Source of the DNA: an uncultured Bryobacteraceae bacterium
GTDB lineage: Bacteria; Acidobacteriota; Terriglobia; Bryobacterales; Bryobacteraceae
DNA length: 64,000 bases
Direction of reading: 5' to 3'
NCBI GenBank assembly: GCA_938027685.1
Contig: CALJAM010000007.1
Location: 1-64,000 of the forward strand
Made by a program: the position numbers and the translations under genes. The notes under the pieces are model-generated. The model had not been told where the DNA came from. It made no database searches and saw only the letters and a list, made by a program, of their open reading frames with translations. Shown piece by piece: positions 57,701 to 64,000 of the stretch. Position 1 is the stretch's first letter; the number at the start of each line of letters is the position of its first letter.

Positions 57701-59481
57701 GCCTGCTGCTGACGCTGCTGGTGACGCCGGTGGTCTACTCCTTGTTCGACGATCTGGCGCACTCCCCTGTTTGGGCGCGGCTGGGAGCCTCGGTGAGTCG
57801 GCTTAGCCCGCGGCGCGCCTGGGCGAGCATCACCGGCCTTTTCGCCCTGGGGTTGCTGCTGGTCGTGCCACTTCAGGCGCAGGTGCCCGGTGCCGATCAC
57901 CCCCAGCGGGTGGGCGTGGGCTTCGTGCGGCGCCCGCTGAGCCTTCAGGAGGCGGTGCAGGCGGCGCTGCGTTCGAACCTGGAGATCGAAATTGAGCGCG
58001 TCAACACTGCGACGGCTCGACAGGCCGTGAAGGCGGCCCAGGGATACCTGGATCCGGTGTTCCGCTGGGCGCCGGCGCTGGAATCGCGCAACACGCCGAC
58101 CGGTTCGATCCTCATGGGCGCGGGCGGCCGCCTGAGCGAGCACGTGATGGCGCAGAACTTTTATGTGCGGCAGCGCCTGCCCTGGCAGGGTGCTGCGCTG
58201 ACGGTGGATTTCGAAAACGCGCGGCAATCGACGTCGAACCCTTTCGTCTCCCTGAACCCGTTCATCAACTCGCGACTGGTTCTGGGGGTTAGTCTGCCCT
58301 TGCTGCGCAATCGCGCGATCGACCGTGAGCGGGCCGAGCTGCGCATCCGGCGCAAGCAGCAGGAGGGATCCGAGGCCGAATTCGAGCAGCGCGTCACGGA
58401 GGTGATCGCGCGGGTCGAGCAGGCCTACTGGGATCTGGTGGCGGCGCGCGAAGCGGTCGAGGTCCTGCGGGAGTCGGTCGAGTTGGCGCGCGAGCAACTG
58501 GCGCGCACGCGGCGAATGGTGGAGAGCGGCACGCTGGCGCCGGTGGAGATTTCGGCGGCGGAAGCGGAACTGGAACGCCGCGTGGACAGCTACTACACGG
58601 GGCTGAACCTGCTGACCGAAGCCGAGAACGGTTTGAAGCTGCTGCTGGCGGGAGGGCGCGAAGAAGCGCTGTGGAGCGAAGAGATCGTTCCGACGGAGGT
58701 GGCCATGCTCGAGCCGCCGGTCAACGACGATCTCAGGAAAGCCGTTGCGACGGCGCTGGCCCGACGGCCCGAGCTGCGTGCGCTGAAGGCGCGGCAGCAG
58801 GCAGCCGGCGTGCAAAGCGAATTGAGCAGGGAGATGGTTAAGCCGCAGTTGAACCTGGTGGCGGGCTACGCCAATGCCGGACTGGCGGGTACGGTGAGCG
58901 AGCGCGAGAACCCGTTCAGCGAGGCCAGCCGTCTTTCGGCTATCCGTCTGAACGAGCTCTCGGCACTGGCGGGCCTGCCGCCTGTTCCGGCGCTCAGTTT
59001 CGGGGGGCTTCCCGACATTCTTGTGGGCGGATACGGGACGGCGCTTTCGAATCTCTTCGCGCGCCGATACCAGACTTTTCAGGCGGGCTTGAGTTTCGAC
59101 CTGAACCTCCGCAATCGTACGGCCGAGGCGAACCTCGCACAGGCGCGGCTGACCGAACGGCGGCTGGCTCTGGAGCAGGCCAGGCTGGAGCAGCTCATCG
59201 AAGCCCAGGTGCGCAATGCGCTGCAGGCGCTGGAAACCGCGAAGCAACGAATACGGGCGGCCGAAGCCGGCGCTCGCGCGGCCCGCGAGAAGCTGGAGAG
59301 CGAAGTGCGGCTGTTCCAGGTGGGCGAGTCCACCAACTTCATGGTCCTCACGCGCCAGAACGAATACTCGGATTCGCGGCGCCGTGAGGTCGTCGCGCGG
59401 CTGGAGGCCAACAAAGCCGTCTCGCGGCTCCGGCAGGCCATGGGGCTGACCCTGGAGGCCTATGGCCTGCAGCTGCCGTAA
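54718..59481 (+). CDS. RND efflux pump fused to TolC-family outer-membrane channel
   Basis: Single open frame of 1587 residues. Residues 1 to about 1025 are a complete AcrB-type RND pump with twelve membrane helices, the proton-relay pair Asp400-Asp401 in VIDDAIVVLEN, the relay Lys in GIVKKNSIL (920-921) and two large periplasmic loops. Residues about 1032-1054 (RRAWASITGLF...PLQA) look like a signal peptide with a signal-peptidase site after LQA. Residues about 1055-1587 are a full TolC/outer-membrane-efflux protein with two repeats, starting SLQEAVQAALRSNLEI and ending in a conserved coiled segment. The pump C-terminus is cytoplasmic, so the extra segment would place TolC in the periplasm. 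An internal GTG at 57793 with GGGAG before it could also start TolC separately. Substrate unknown. Confidence 0.9.
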   Translation: MQKLAEICVRRPVFATMLILALVVMGLNSYRKLGVDLLPKIEFPTVTITTTLRGASPEEVETQVTRRIEEAVNTVSGIDELRSLSAEGVSIVFVTFVLEKDPDVAAQEIRDRVSAVVRDLPRDADPPVIEKIATDATPVISIAVSARRDLREITKLVDDRLKKNLESLPGVGQVRFVGERQRQIQIWLDGEKLYAYNLNIDQVRAAIAAQNVEIPGGRMDQGPREVSLRTLGRIERPQDFGDLIVANVGGAPVRVRDIGRVEDGVEEPRSLARLDGEPAVVLEVRKQAGTNTLEVIRSIKARVEELKKTLPPDFRVAYAGDQSLFIEASFQAVQEHLILGGIFAGLVVLLFIRSWRTTLIAAVAIPTSIVATYTLMNWMGFTLNQITMLALVLVVGVVIDDAIVVLENIFRNAEEKRLRPAEAAIEGTREIALAVMATTLSLVIIFLPVAMMGGIVGRFMSSFGWTAAFAIMVSLLVSFTLTPMLSSRFLRLEQGAAATRETALYRALAGPYRRMLRWAMTHRWVVVLGAVLVGLSTIPLFMAIGKDFLPVDDRSEFEVTVRMPVGSSLEGSDRMMRELEAELRQLPGVAHLLTLIGADVRRQVDRGVILVELVPEQERKHSQQELMAMARERLRRFRDLSASVQLPAFIQGAGSAASKDLLFFIQGPDFARLERYMEAIKQRLATLPGVTDLESSYEPGKPELRVYINREKAADLNVSVASIATALRTLVGGDEQVTTYREGDDRYDVALRVDKAFRDSPDALQRLYVPSATLGNVPLANVVRIEPGGGPVQIDRVNRQRQILLSANLAQGQALSNVLPVLDQAVRELDMGPEYRTGLLGRSREFGRASLEFVVAFVLAIVFMYMVLAAQFESFIDPVTILVSLPLSAPFALLSLMVMGENFSIVYSSLGILMLFGIVKKNSILQIDRIKRLRREHGMERLEAILRGCEDRLRPILMTTATLVAGMIPLAVGTGAGAGTRRTVAVVVIGGQSLCLLLTLLVTPVVYSLFDDLAHSPVWARLGASVSRLSPRRAWASITGLFALGLLLVVPLQAQVPGADHPQRVGVGFVRRPLSLQEAVQAALRSNLEIEIERVNTATARQAVKAAQGYLDPVFRWAPALESRNTPTGSILMGAGGRLSEHVMAQNFYVRQRLPWQGAALTVDFENARQSTSNPFVSLNPFINSRLVLGVSLPLLRNRAIDRERAELRIRRKQQEGSEAEFEQRVTEVIARVEQAYWDLVAAREAVEVLRESVELAREQLARTRRMVESGTLAPVEISAAEAELERRVDSYYTGLNLLTEAENGLKLLLAGGREEALWSEEIVPTEVAMLEPPVNDDLRKAVATALARRPELRALKARQQAAGVQSELSREMVKPQLNLVAGYANAGLAGTVSERENPFSEASRLSAIRLNELSALAGLPPVPALSFGGLPDILVGGYGTALSNLFARRYQTFQAGLSFDLNLRNRTAEANLAQARLTERRLALEQARLEQLIEAQVRNALQALETAKQRIRAAEAGARAAREKLESEVRLFQVGESTNFMVLTRQNEYSDSRRREVVARLEANKAVSRLRQAMGLTLEAYGLQLP

Positions 59482-59501
59482 AGGGTGCGGCGGCCCTCCG
59501 G

Positions 59502-59517
59502 TATAATCGCGGGAGTG
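59502..59517 (+). promoter_or_regulatory. Leaderless-type -10 element of the molybdopterin oxidoreductase gene
   Basis: A perfect TATAAT (59502-59507), seven bases, then the GTG at 59515. A transcript beginning at the usual distance would start on the codon. A GGGAG directly touching the GTG is too close for a normal ribosome site. Confidence 0.55.
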
Positions 59518-61566
59518 GCGGACATCCGGCGCTCGATCTGCCCCCTGGATTGTCCGGATACCTGCGCGCTGCTGGTGAGCGTCGAAGCGGGACGCGTTCG
59601 GCAGTTGCGGGGCGATCCGGAACACCCCGTGACGCGCGGGTTCGTTTGCGAAAAAGTCGCAAAGTACGCCGATCGCCAGTACTCCTCCGAACGTCTGCTC
59701 TATCCGCAGCGCCGCGTGGGCGGCAAGGGCGCCGGCCGGTTCGAGCGGATCTCATGGGACGAGGCGCTGGATGAGATCGCGCGGCGGCTGAAGTCCATCA
59801 TCGCGCGATACGGCTCCGAGGCGGTGCTGCCTTACAGCTACGCGGGTACGATGGGGCTGATCCAGGGCGCCTCGATGGACCGAAGGTTCTTCCACCGGCT
59901 GGGCGCCTCGCGACTCGAGCGAACGATCTGTTCGGCGGCCGGCACGGCGGCGCTGAACATGACGCTGGGACGCCGCTACGGTCTGGAACCGGAGCAGTTC
60001 CGGCTCGCGCGGCTCGTTCTGCTGTGGGGCGCCAATGTTCTGGGCGCCAACGTCCACCTGTGGCCCTTCTTGGTCGAAGCCGTGCGCCGTGGGGCGAAGG
60101 TATACACGATCGATCCGGTGCGCAATCGCACGGGGCAGCTTTCGCACCGTCATTACTTCATCCATCCCGGCAGCGATGCCGCGCTGGCCCTGGGGATGAT
60201 GCACGTGATCGTGGCGGAGCATCTCCACGATGCGGACTTTGTGGAGCGCTACACCCAGGGCTTCGAGGCTCTGGCGAAGCGGCTGGAAGAATACCCGCCC
60301 AAGCGCGTGGCTGGGCTCACCGGGTTGACGGAAAAGGAGATCGTCGAGCTCGCGCGGGAGTATGCCACGACGAGGCCGGCGGCGATCCGCCTGAACTACG
60401 GCGTGCAGCGCAGCGAGCGGGGTGGGCTGGCGGTGCGCGCCGTGTCCCTGCTGCCGGCGTTGGTCGGGGCCTGGCGCGAAGTGGGCGGAGGATTGCTGCT
60501 TTCGACTTCGGGCGCGTTTCACCTGAACCGCGAGGCGCTCGAGCGGCCAGATCTGGAGCGGCGCTCGGGCTTGGGCCGGTCTCCGCGCGCCGTGAACATG
60601 GTCCAGTTGGGCCGTGCGCTGACCGAGCTGTCCGATCCGCCCGTCATGGCCCTGTTCGTTTACAACTCGAATCCGGCCGCCGTTGCGCCCGACCAGAATC
60701 GGGTGCTCGCGGGCCTGTCGCGCGAGGATCTGTTCACCGTAGTCATCGAGCAGTTGCTCACGGATACGGCCGCGTACGCGGATATCGTGCTCCCCGCGAC
60801 GACTTTTCTCGAGCACACGGACCTGTACGCCGCCTACGGTCATTACTATCTCGGGCTGGCGCGCCCGGCGGTCCCGGCGCCGGGGGAGACGAAACCCAAC
60901 TCGGAGATTTTTCGATTGCTGGCCGGGCGCATGGGCTTCGACGAGCCGTGCTTTCGGGAATCGGACGAGGATCTGATCCGCACGGCCCTAGACAGCGGTC
61001 ATCCCTTCCTGGACGGCATCACGCTCGAGCGGCTCGAAGAGCGTGGCTGGATGAGACTGCGCGTGGCGCCGCAGGGCGAGCCGTTCCTTCCCTTCGCGGA
61101 AGGCGGCTTCGGCACGCAATCGGGCAAACTGGATTTCGCGGCGGAGACGCTCGAGTACCGGCCGCCCTCGGAATCGCGGCTGGGTGATCCGGATTTGCGC
61201 GCCCGTTATCCCCTCGAGCTCGTGACGCCGAAGAGCGACGCCGGTCTCAACTCGACCTTCGGTTACCGGGACGCGGTCGATCGTGACACGGCCGTTCTGG
61301 CCATGCACGAGGCGGACGCCGCCGCGCGCGGCATATCCACGGGAGACCGCGTACGCGTGTACAATGACCGCGGAGCCGTCATGCTCGTTGCGCGCGTGGG
61401 GCGCGACGTGGCGCGCGGGGTGGTGGCGGCGCGCGCCGTGCGCTGGCCGCGCAAAGCGCCGGACGGGCGCAACGTGAATGCGCTGACTTCGGATCGGCTC
61501 GCCGATCTGGGCGGCGGAGCGACGTTTTACAGTTGTCTTGTCGAAGTGCAAAGGTGCGTGGAATGA
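59515..61566 (+). CDS. Molybdopterin-dependent oxidoreductase (formate dehydrogenase/thiosulfate reductase type)
   Basis: Mo/W-bis-PGD enzyme of 683 residues in the DMSO-reductase superfamily. The N-terminal iron-sulfur ligands are Cys9, Cys13, Cys17 and Cys45 (CPLDCPDTC, GFVCEK). The likely metal-ligand cysteine is in RTICSAAGTAALN, and the C-terminal domain holds the pterin-binding TPKSDAGLNSTFGYRD and VRVYNDRGAVMLVARV. No Tat signal is present, so the enzyme is cytoplasmic, and no electron-transfer or membrane subunit gene is adjacent. The substrate is open. The GTG at 59515 is preferred to a GTG ten codons upstream because the intervening sequence contains its own -10 element. The stop overlaps the lipoprotein start. 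Confidence 0.88.
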   Translation: MADIRRSICPLDCPDTCALLVSVEAGRVRQLRGDPEHPVTRGFVCEKVAKYADRQYSSERLLYPQRRVGGKGAGRFERISWDEALDEIARRLKSIIARYGSEAVLPYSYAGTMGLIQGASMDRRFFHRLGASRLERTICSAAGTAALNMTLGRRYGLEPEQFRLARLVLLWGANVLGANVHLWPFLVEAVRRGAKVYTIDPVRNRTGQLSHRHYFIHPGSDAALALGMMHVIVAEHLHDADFVERYTQGFEALAKRLEEYPPKRVAGLTGLTEKEIVELAREYATTRPAAIRLNYGVQRSERGGLAVRAVSLLPALVGAWREVGGGLLLSTSGAFHLNREALERPDLERRSGLGRSPRAVNMVQLGRALTELSDPPVMALFVYNSNPAAVAPDQNRVLAGLSREDLFTVVIEQLLTDTAAYADIVLPATTFLEHTDLYAAYGHYYLGLARPAVPAPGETKPNSEIFRLLAGRMGFDEPCFRESDEDLIRTALDSGHPFLDGITLERLEERGWMRLRVAPQGEPFLPFAEGGFGTQSGKLDFAAETLEYRPPSESRLGDPDLRARYPLELVTPKSDAGLNSTFGYRDAVDRDTAVLAMHEADAAARGISTGDRVRVYNDRGAVMLVARVGRDVARGVVAARAVRWPRKAPDGRNVNALTSDRLADLGGGATFYSCLVEVQRCVE

Positions 61567-62090
61567 AGCGGTACGGATTCTTCGCTGTGATCGCGGTGCT
61601 CGCTGCGACCGCGGGATGCAGGCGCGAACAGAAGGCCATCGAGCGGGCGACGGTGGAGGAGCAGCCGGAGTTGGCCGCCTTCGTGCACGTCGCGGATCCC
61701 AAGACCTCGTTTCAGTTGCTCGAGGGCTTTTACGCGCTGGAAGGCAACACGTGGCGGTGGACGGCGAAGAAGTTCTCGGTCGTGCTGCGCGCGCCGGCCG
61801 CCGCCACCGAAAAGGGCGCGACGCTGAGGCTAAAGCTCAACGTGCCCGAAGCGGTCGCCTCCAGAATCGGCCCTCAAACGCTCGCGGCGGAGGCGGGAGG
61901 CGTGACGCTGGCGCCGGAACGTTTCGAGAAGCCGGGTGATTACGAGTACGTACGCGATGTCCCCGCGCACGCCTTTCGTCGCGACAGCCTGATCGTGAAC
62001 TTCGCCCTGGACAAGGCCTTGCCGCCCGGTGACGTGGACCAGCGCGAGCTGGGCATCATTGTGATTGCGGTGGGGCTGGACCCGAAGTAG
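61563..62090 (+). CDS. Putative lipoprotein of unknown function
   Basis: Protein of 175 residues with a lipoprotein signal (hydrophobic 6-18, lipobox LAATAGC, lipidated Cys19). The mature part is a single beta-rich domain with an immunoglobulin-like pattern (VADPKTSFQLLEGFYALEGNTWRW and LRLKLNVPEAVASRIG) ending in LGIIVIAVGLDPK. I do not recognise a named family. The ATG overlaps the stop of the oxidoreductase gene (ATGA), so the two are translated together, but the enzyme is cytoplasmic and this protein faces the envelope. Its 3' end overlaps the 3' end of the convergent glycosyltransferase gene by 35 bases. Confidence 0.75.
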   Translation: MKRYGFFAVIAVLAATAGCRREQKAIERATVEEQPELAAFVHVADPKTSFQLLEGFYALEGNTWRWTAKKFSVVLRAPAAATEKGATLRLKLNVPEAVASRIGPQTLAAEAGGVTLAPERFEKPGDYEYVRDVPAHAFRRDSLIVNFALDKALPPGDVDQRELGIIVIAVGLDPK

Positions 62091-63732
62091 CGTCGAAGCG
62101 GTAGATCTCGAAGACGCGGCGTGCGTGCCGATCAGAGACGAAGGCCACCGTGTTCCTGCGGTAGCCTAAGCGCCAGGCATGGTGCGCGAGACGTTCGCTC
62201 GCCGGCGCTACCTCTCTCTCGTCCTGAGCGTAGCCCACGAACACTGCGTTGGGAAGCTCGAGCAGCCATCGAAACGCGCGCTCGCCTTCCCCGTCAAGTT
62301 CCTCGCGGGACGCCAGGTCGATGGCCTGAAACAGGGGAAGCCTTCCGCGGCCCAGCAAGCGGAGGCTATCGACGATGCCCCAATCGGCGACCACCACCGC
62401 ACCCGGCTGCATGTGCAAAAGATGGCGGGCGAGCGAAGCCATGGCGTCGGTCCAGTAGGGACCTGGGCCGTGACGGATGAACTGAGCCAGGTGTTCGTTG
62501 GTAACCAGCAGACTGCTGCCCGCGATGATGGCGGTGGCGACCGCGGCCGCCGCTTCCTGAGCGCGCGGGAGGCGTCGCGAAAGATCCCCGACCGTCACGG
62601 CGACGATCCAGTGCGGTAGCGGCCAGAGCAGGACGGCGTGGTGGGCGGAGCCGCCCGCGCCTTCGACCAGGGCCATCTGGGGCCATGCCACCGCCATGGC
62701 GATCAGGCCGAAAAGGGCCCCGCGTCGGGCGTTGGGCGACAGCAGCGGGAGAAGCAGCACAGAGCCGGCCAGGGCGAAGGGCATGAGGTTGCGCCTGGGC
62801 CTGCCGGCTAGGTCGCTGACGGACAGTGCGACGCGCTCGAGGAGGCCGGGAGGATCGAGACGCGCTCGCCCATCGTCCTCGCGCGTGAGGTAGCCAAAGA
62901 GCGCCGAACCTTCCAGCGTGGAGCGCAGTTGGCGAGCCTTGCCGGACAGGTCGGTGGTTTGCAGCCTGGCTTGTCCAAAGGTGGATCCGCGGCTGCGCAC
63001 GTTGTAGAGGATCAGCGGCGATGCGCCGGCGAGGAACGCGAGCAGAGCCACCGCGATGTTTCGCAGCGTGGCGAGCTTGCGAACTTCACGATGGAACAGG
63101 ATGAGCCCGGACAAGAGGACGCCGGAGAACATCCACGCGAAGACGGCCTTGTCCCAGAAGCCAAGCCCGAAAAGGAAAAACGCCAGGCTTAGCCGTAGGA
63201 GGCTGCCCGCGTGATGGAAGGCCACGAGGAGATCGAGTCCGGCCAGCAGCAGCAGGTGCTGCAGGGCGACCGGCCCCCAGTCGAAGGTGGTCAGGAGGAC
63301 AAACGAGGTATCGCAGGCCAGCAGAAATCCCCCGATCCACGCCGCGCGGCGACCGGCGGTTCGCCGTAAGATTCTCACGAACAGCACGGCTGTAATTGCC
63401 CCTGCCAGGACGACCGGGAGCCTGACGGTGTACACCGACGGCGGCCAGAGCTCGAACCACAGCGAGTACAACCACGCTTTGAGGCCGCCCAGGTAGCTCA
63501 TGACCATGAGTGGGATGGGTCGCTTGAAAACCTGTATCGGGTGGTCGAGGTATCTCGGCTCATAGATCAGGGAGCCGAACAGGGCTTCATCGGTTTGCAG
63601 ACCGGGGTACGGCAGCAGAAGAACGGCCTGCGAGACAAACATTGACACGAGGGCGCAGGCGGCGACGAAGGGGCCCCGCTTCGTGGCCAGTGATCCCAAC
63701 CTTTTGATCCTGCTCGAGATCGTATCTTCCAC
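62056..63732 (-). CDS. GT-C (ArnT/PMT-like) membrane glycosyltransferase
   Basis: Integral membrane protein of about 558 residues of the dolichyl-phosphate-mannose/ArnT-like group. Many hydrophobic helices follow the first loop, which carries the acidic LQTDEALFG characteristic of lipid-linked sugar transferases. Later segments include CDTSFVLLTTFDWGPVALQHLL. A C-terminal soluble domain (about 420-550) is periplasmic in relatives. The target and sugar are unknown; surface-polysaccharide or lipid modification is usual. The frame is open to 63951, but that would overlap the divergent neighbour, and GTG 63732 has GATAAT nine bases ahead, so I choose the shorter start. Confidence 0.8.
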   Translation of the reverse strand: MEDTISSRIKRLGSLATKRGPFVAACALVSMFVSQAVLLLPYPGLQTDEALFGSLIYEPRYLDHPIQVFKRPIPLMVMSYLGGLKAWLYSLWFELWPPSVYTVRLPVVLAGAITAVLFVRILRRTAGRRAAWIGGFLLACDTSFVLLTTFDWGPVALQHLLLLAGLDLLVAFHHAGSLLRLSLAFFLFGLGFWDKAVFAWMFSGVLLSGLILFHREVRKLATLRNIAVALLAFLAGASPLILYNVRSRGSTFGQARLQTTDLSGKARQLRSTLEGSALFGYLTREDDGRARLDPPGLLERVALSVSDLAGRPRRNLMPFALAGSVLLLPLLSPNARRGALFGLIAMAVAWPQMALVEGAGGSAHHAVLLWPLPHWIVAVTVGDLSRRLPRAQEAAAAVATAIIAGSSLLVTNEHLAQFIRHGPGPYWTDAMASLARHLLHMQPGAVVVADWGIVDSLRLLGRGRLPLFQAIDLASREELDGEGERAFRWLLELPNAVFVGYAQDEREVAPASERLAHHAWRLGYRRNTVAFVSDRHARRVFEIYRFDATSGPAPPQSQ

Positions 63733-63741
63733 GAACCCGTC

Positions 63742-63747
63742 ATTATC
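63742..63747 (-). promoter_or_regulatory. -10 element of the minus-strand GT-C gene
   Basis: GATAAT on the minus strand lies nine bases before the GTG at 63732 with no Shine-Dalgarno, a leaderless-type arrangement. Confidence 0.35.
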
Positions 63748-63792
63748 GCGCCGTAAGCCGGCGTCGCGCCGGGAATGGGCGCAGGCCGATGC

Positions 63793-63807
63793 TATAGTGA
63801 ACTCTTG
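63793..63807 (+). promoter_or_regulatory. Leaderless-type -10 element of the last gene
   Basis: TATAGT (63793-63798) is followed by six bases and a TTG start at 63805. The divergent gene starts only about 70 bases away on the other strand. Confidence 0.4.
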
Positions 63808-64000
63808 ATCCGGCCCATACGCCACAAGCTGTTGGAGGCACTCTACTGGCTCAGCCCGCCGGCGTTTTGCCTGGGCGTGTACTGGCTGGGTCTGAAGTGT
63901 TGGTTTTGGCAGGATGATTTCGCGTGGCTGCACCTGAAGCTGGAGATCCACGACTGGCGGGACTTCCTCCGGCTGCTGGTCGAGCCCCGCGCGCAGGGTA
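63805..64000 (+). CDS. N-terminus of a second GT-C-type membrane protein (cut by window end)
   Basis: An open frame of 65 codons runs off the window end without a stop. It begins IRPIRHKLLEALYWLSPPAFC, has a hydrophobic first helix (about 13-33) and then WQDDFAWLHLKLEIHDW. An acidic pair just after the first helix (DDFAWL) is the usual catalytic-loop signature of GT-C glycosyltransferases and polymerase-like relatives. The start is a TTG fixed by the -10 element six bases ahead. It is divergent from, and probably functionally related to, the preceding glycosyltransferase. Confidence 0.65.
   Translation, partial: MIRPIRHKLLEALYWLSPPAFCLGVYWLGLKCWFWQDDFAWLHLKLEIHDWRDFLRLLVEPRAQG

Noticed and set aside
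57403-59625. 740-residue open frame on the minus strand opposite the TolC part
   Set aside because: Rich in Arg, His and Gln with no domain pattern; it is the antisense shadow of a GC-rich coding frame that clearly encodes TolC on the plus strand.
63733-63951. N-terminal extension of the minus-strand glycosyltransferase to 63951
   Set aside because: It has no membrane or family features, overlaps the divergent gene starting at 63805, and a -10 element lies just before the shorter start.

Overview
The window is a dense, GC-rich stretch of chromosome with about 45 protein genes, one tRNA and no intergenic gap over 300 bases. The largest gap is about 230 bases, between aspS and the response regulator. 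I see no insertion sequence, prophage, CRISPR array, rRNA or integrase. The content suggests an Acidobacteriota member, probably of the Solibacter/Bryobacterales type. The reasons are a very long Oar-like TonB-dependent barrel, many exported glycoside hydrolases and Tat-exported Gfo/Idh/MocA-type oxidoreductases, a b558-type succinate dehydrogenase, and NtrYX. This is inference from gene content; no marker search was possible.

Layout. 1-3162: 3' part of an Oar-like TonB receptor. 3305-6365: hisS-aspS. 6595-7850: NarL-type regulator and a secreted IPT/TIG protein. 7935-11389 (minus): pyruvate kinase and GH20 hexosaminidase. 11577-11652: tRNA-Phe. 11778-16251: orphan NMT1/THI5-like protein, icd, mdh and an aminotransferase. 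16253-17353 (minus): GH10 xylanase. 17615-21329: phoH-ybeY-corC-era. 21429-23382: a degenerate 6-phosphogluconolactonase and a Tat-exported oxidoreductase. 23465-29644: cytochrome c maturation operon ccmE-ccmF-(two unusual genes)-ccmA-B-C-D. 29641-33899: exported mannonate-dehydratase-like enzyme, then on the minus strand an exported unknown and an M81 protein. 33939-35339 (minus): cobO-accD. 35458-38839: sdhCAB. 38908-42107: ntrY-ntrX. 42129-46253: a 1374-residue GH42-like exported protein. 46287-48556: glmS-yjbQ. 48562-52762 (minus): M19 dipeptidase and GH106-like rhamnosidase. 52862-59481: tetR, HlyD-type adaptor and an RND pump fused to a TolC-like outer-membrane channel. 59515-62090: molybdopterin oxidoreductase and a lipoprotein. 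62056-64000: two divergent GT-C-type membrane glycosyltransferases, the last cut by the window end.

How it fits together. This looks like an aerobic or facultative heterotroph with a TCA segment (icd, mdh, sdh), cytochrome c assembly and scattered polysaccharide-degrading enzymes (GH10, GH20, GH106, GH42-like) rather than one polysaccharide locus.

Most notable: (1) one open frame joins a complete RND pump to a complete TolC-type channel through a signal-peptide-like segment, in an operon whose TetR has two tandem palindromic operators; (2) CcmE has the CxxxY variant of its heme-binding site and the ccm operon has no ccmG or ccmH; (3) many transcription units have a TANNNT -10 element 6-9 bases before the start codon and no Shine-Dalgarno, a leaderless signature; the required GlmS N-terminus confirms the start codon in one case.
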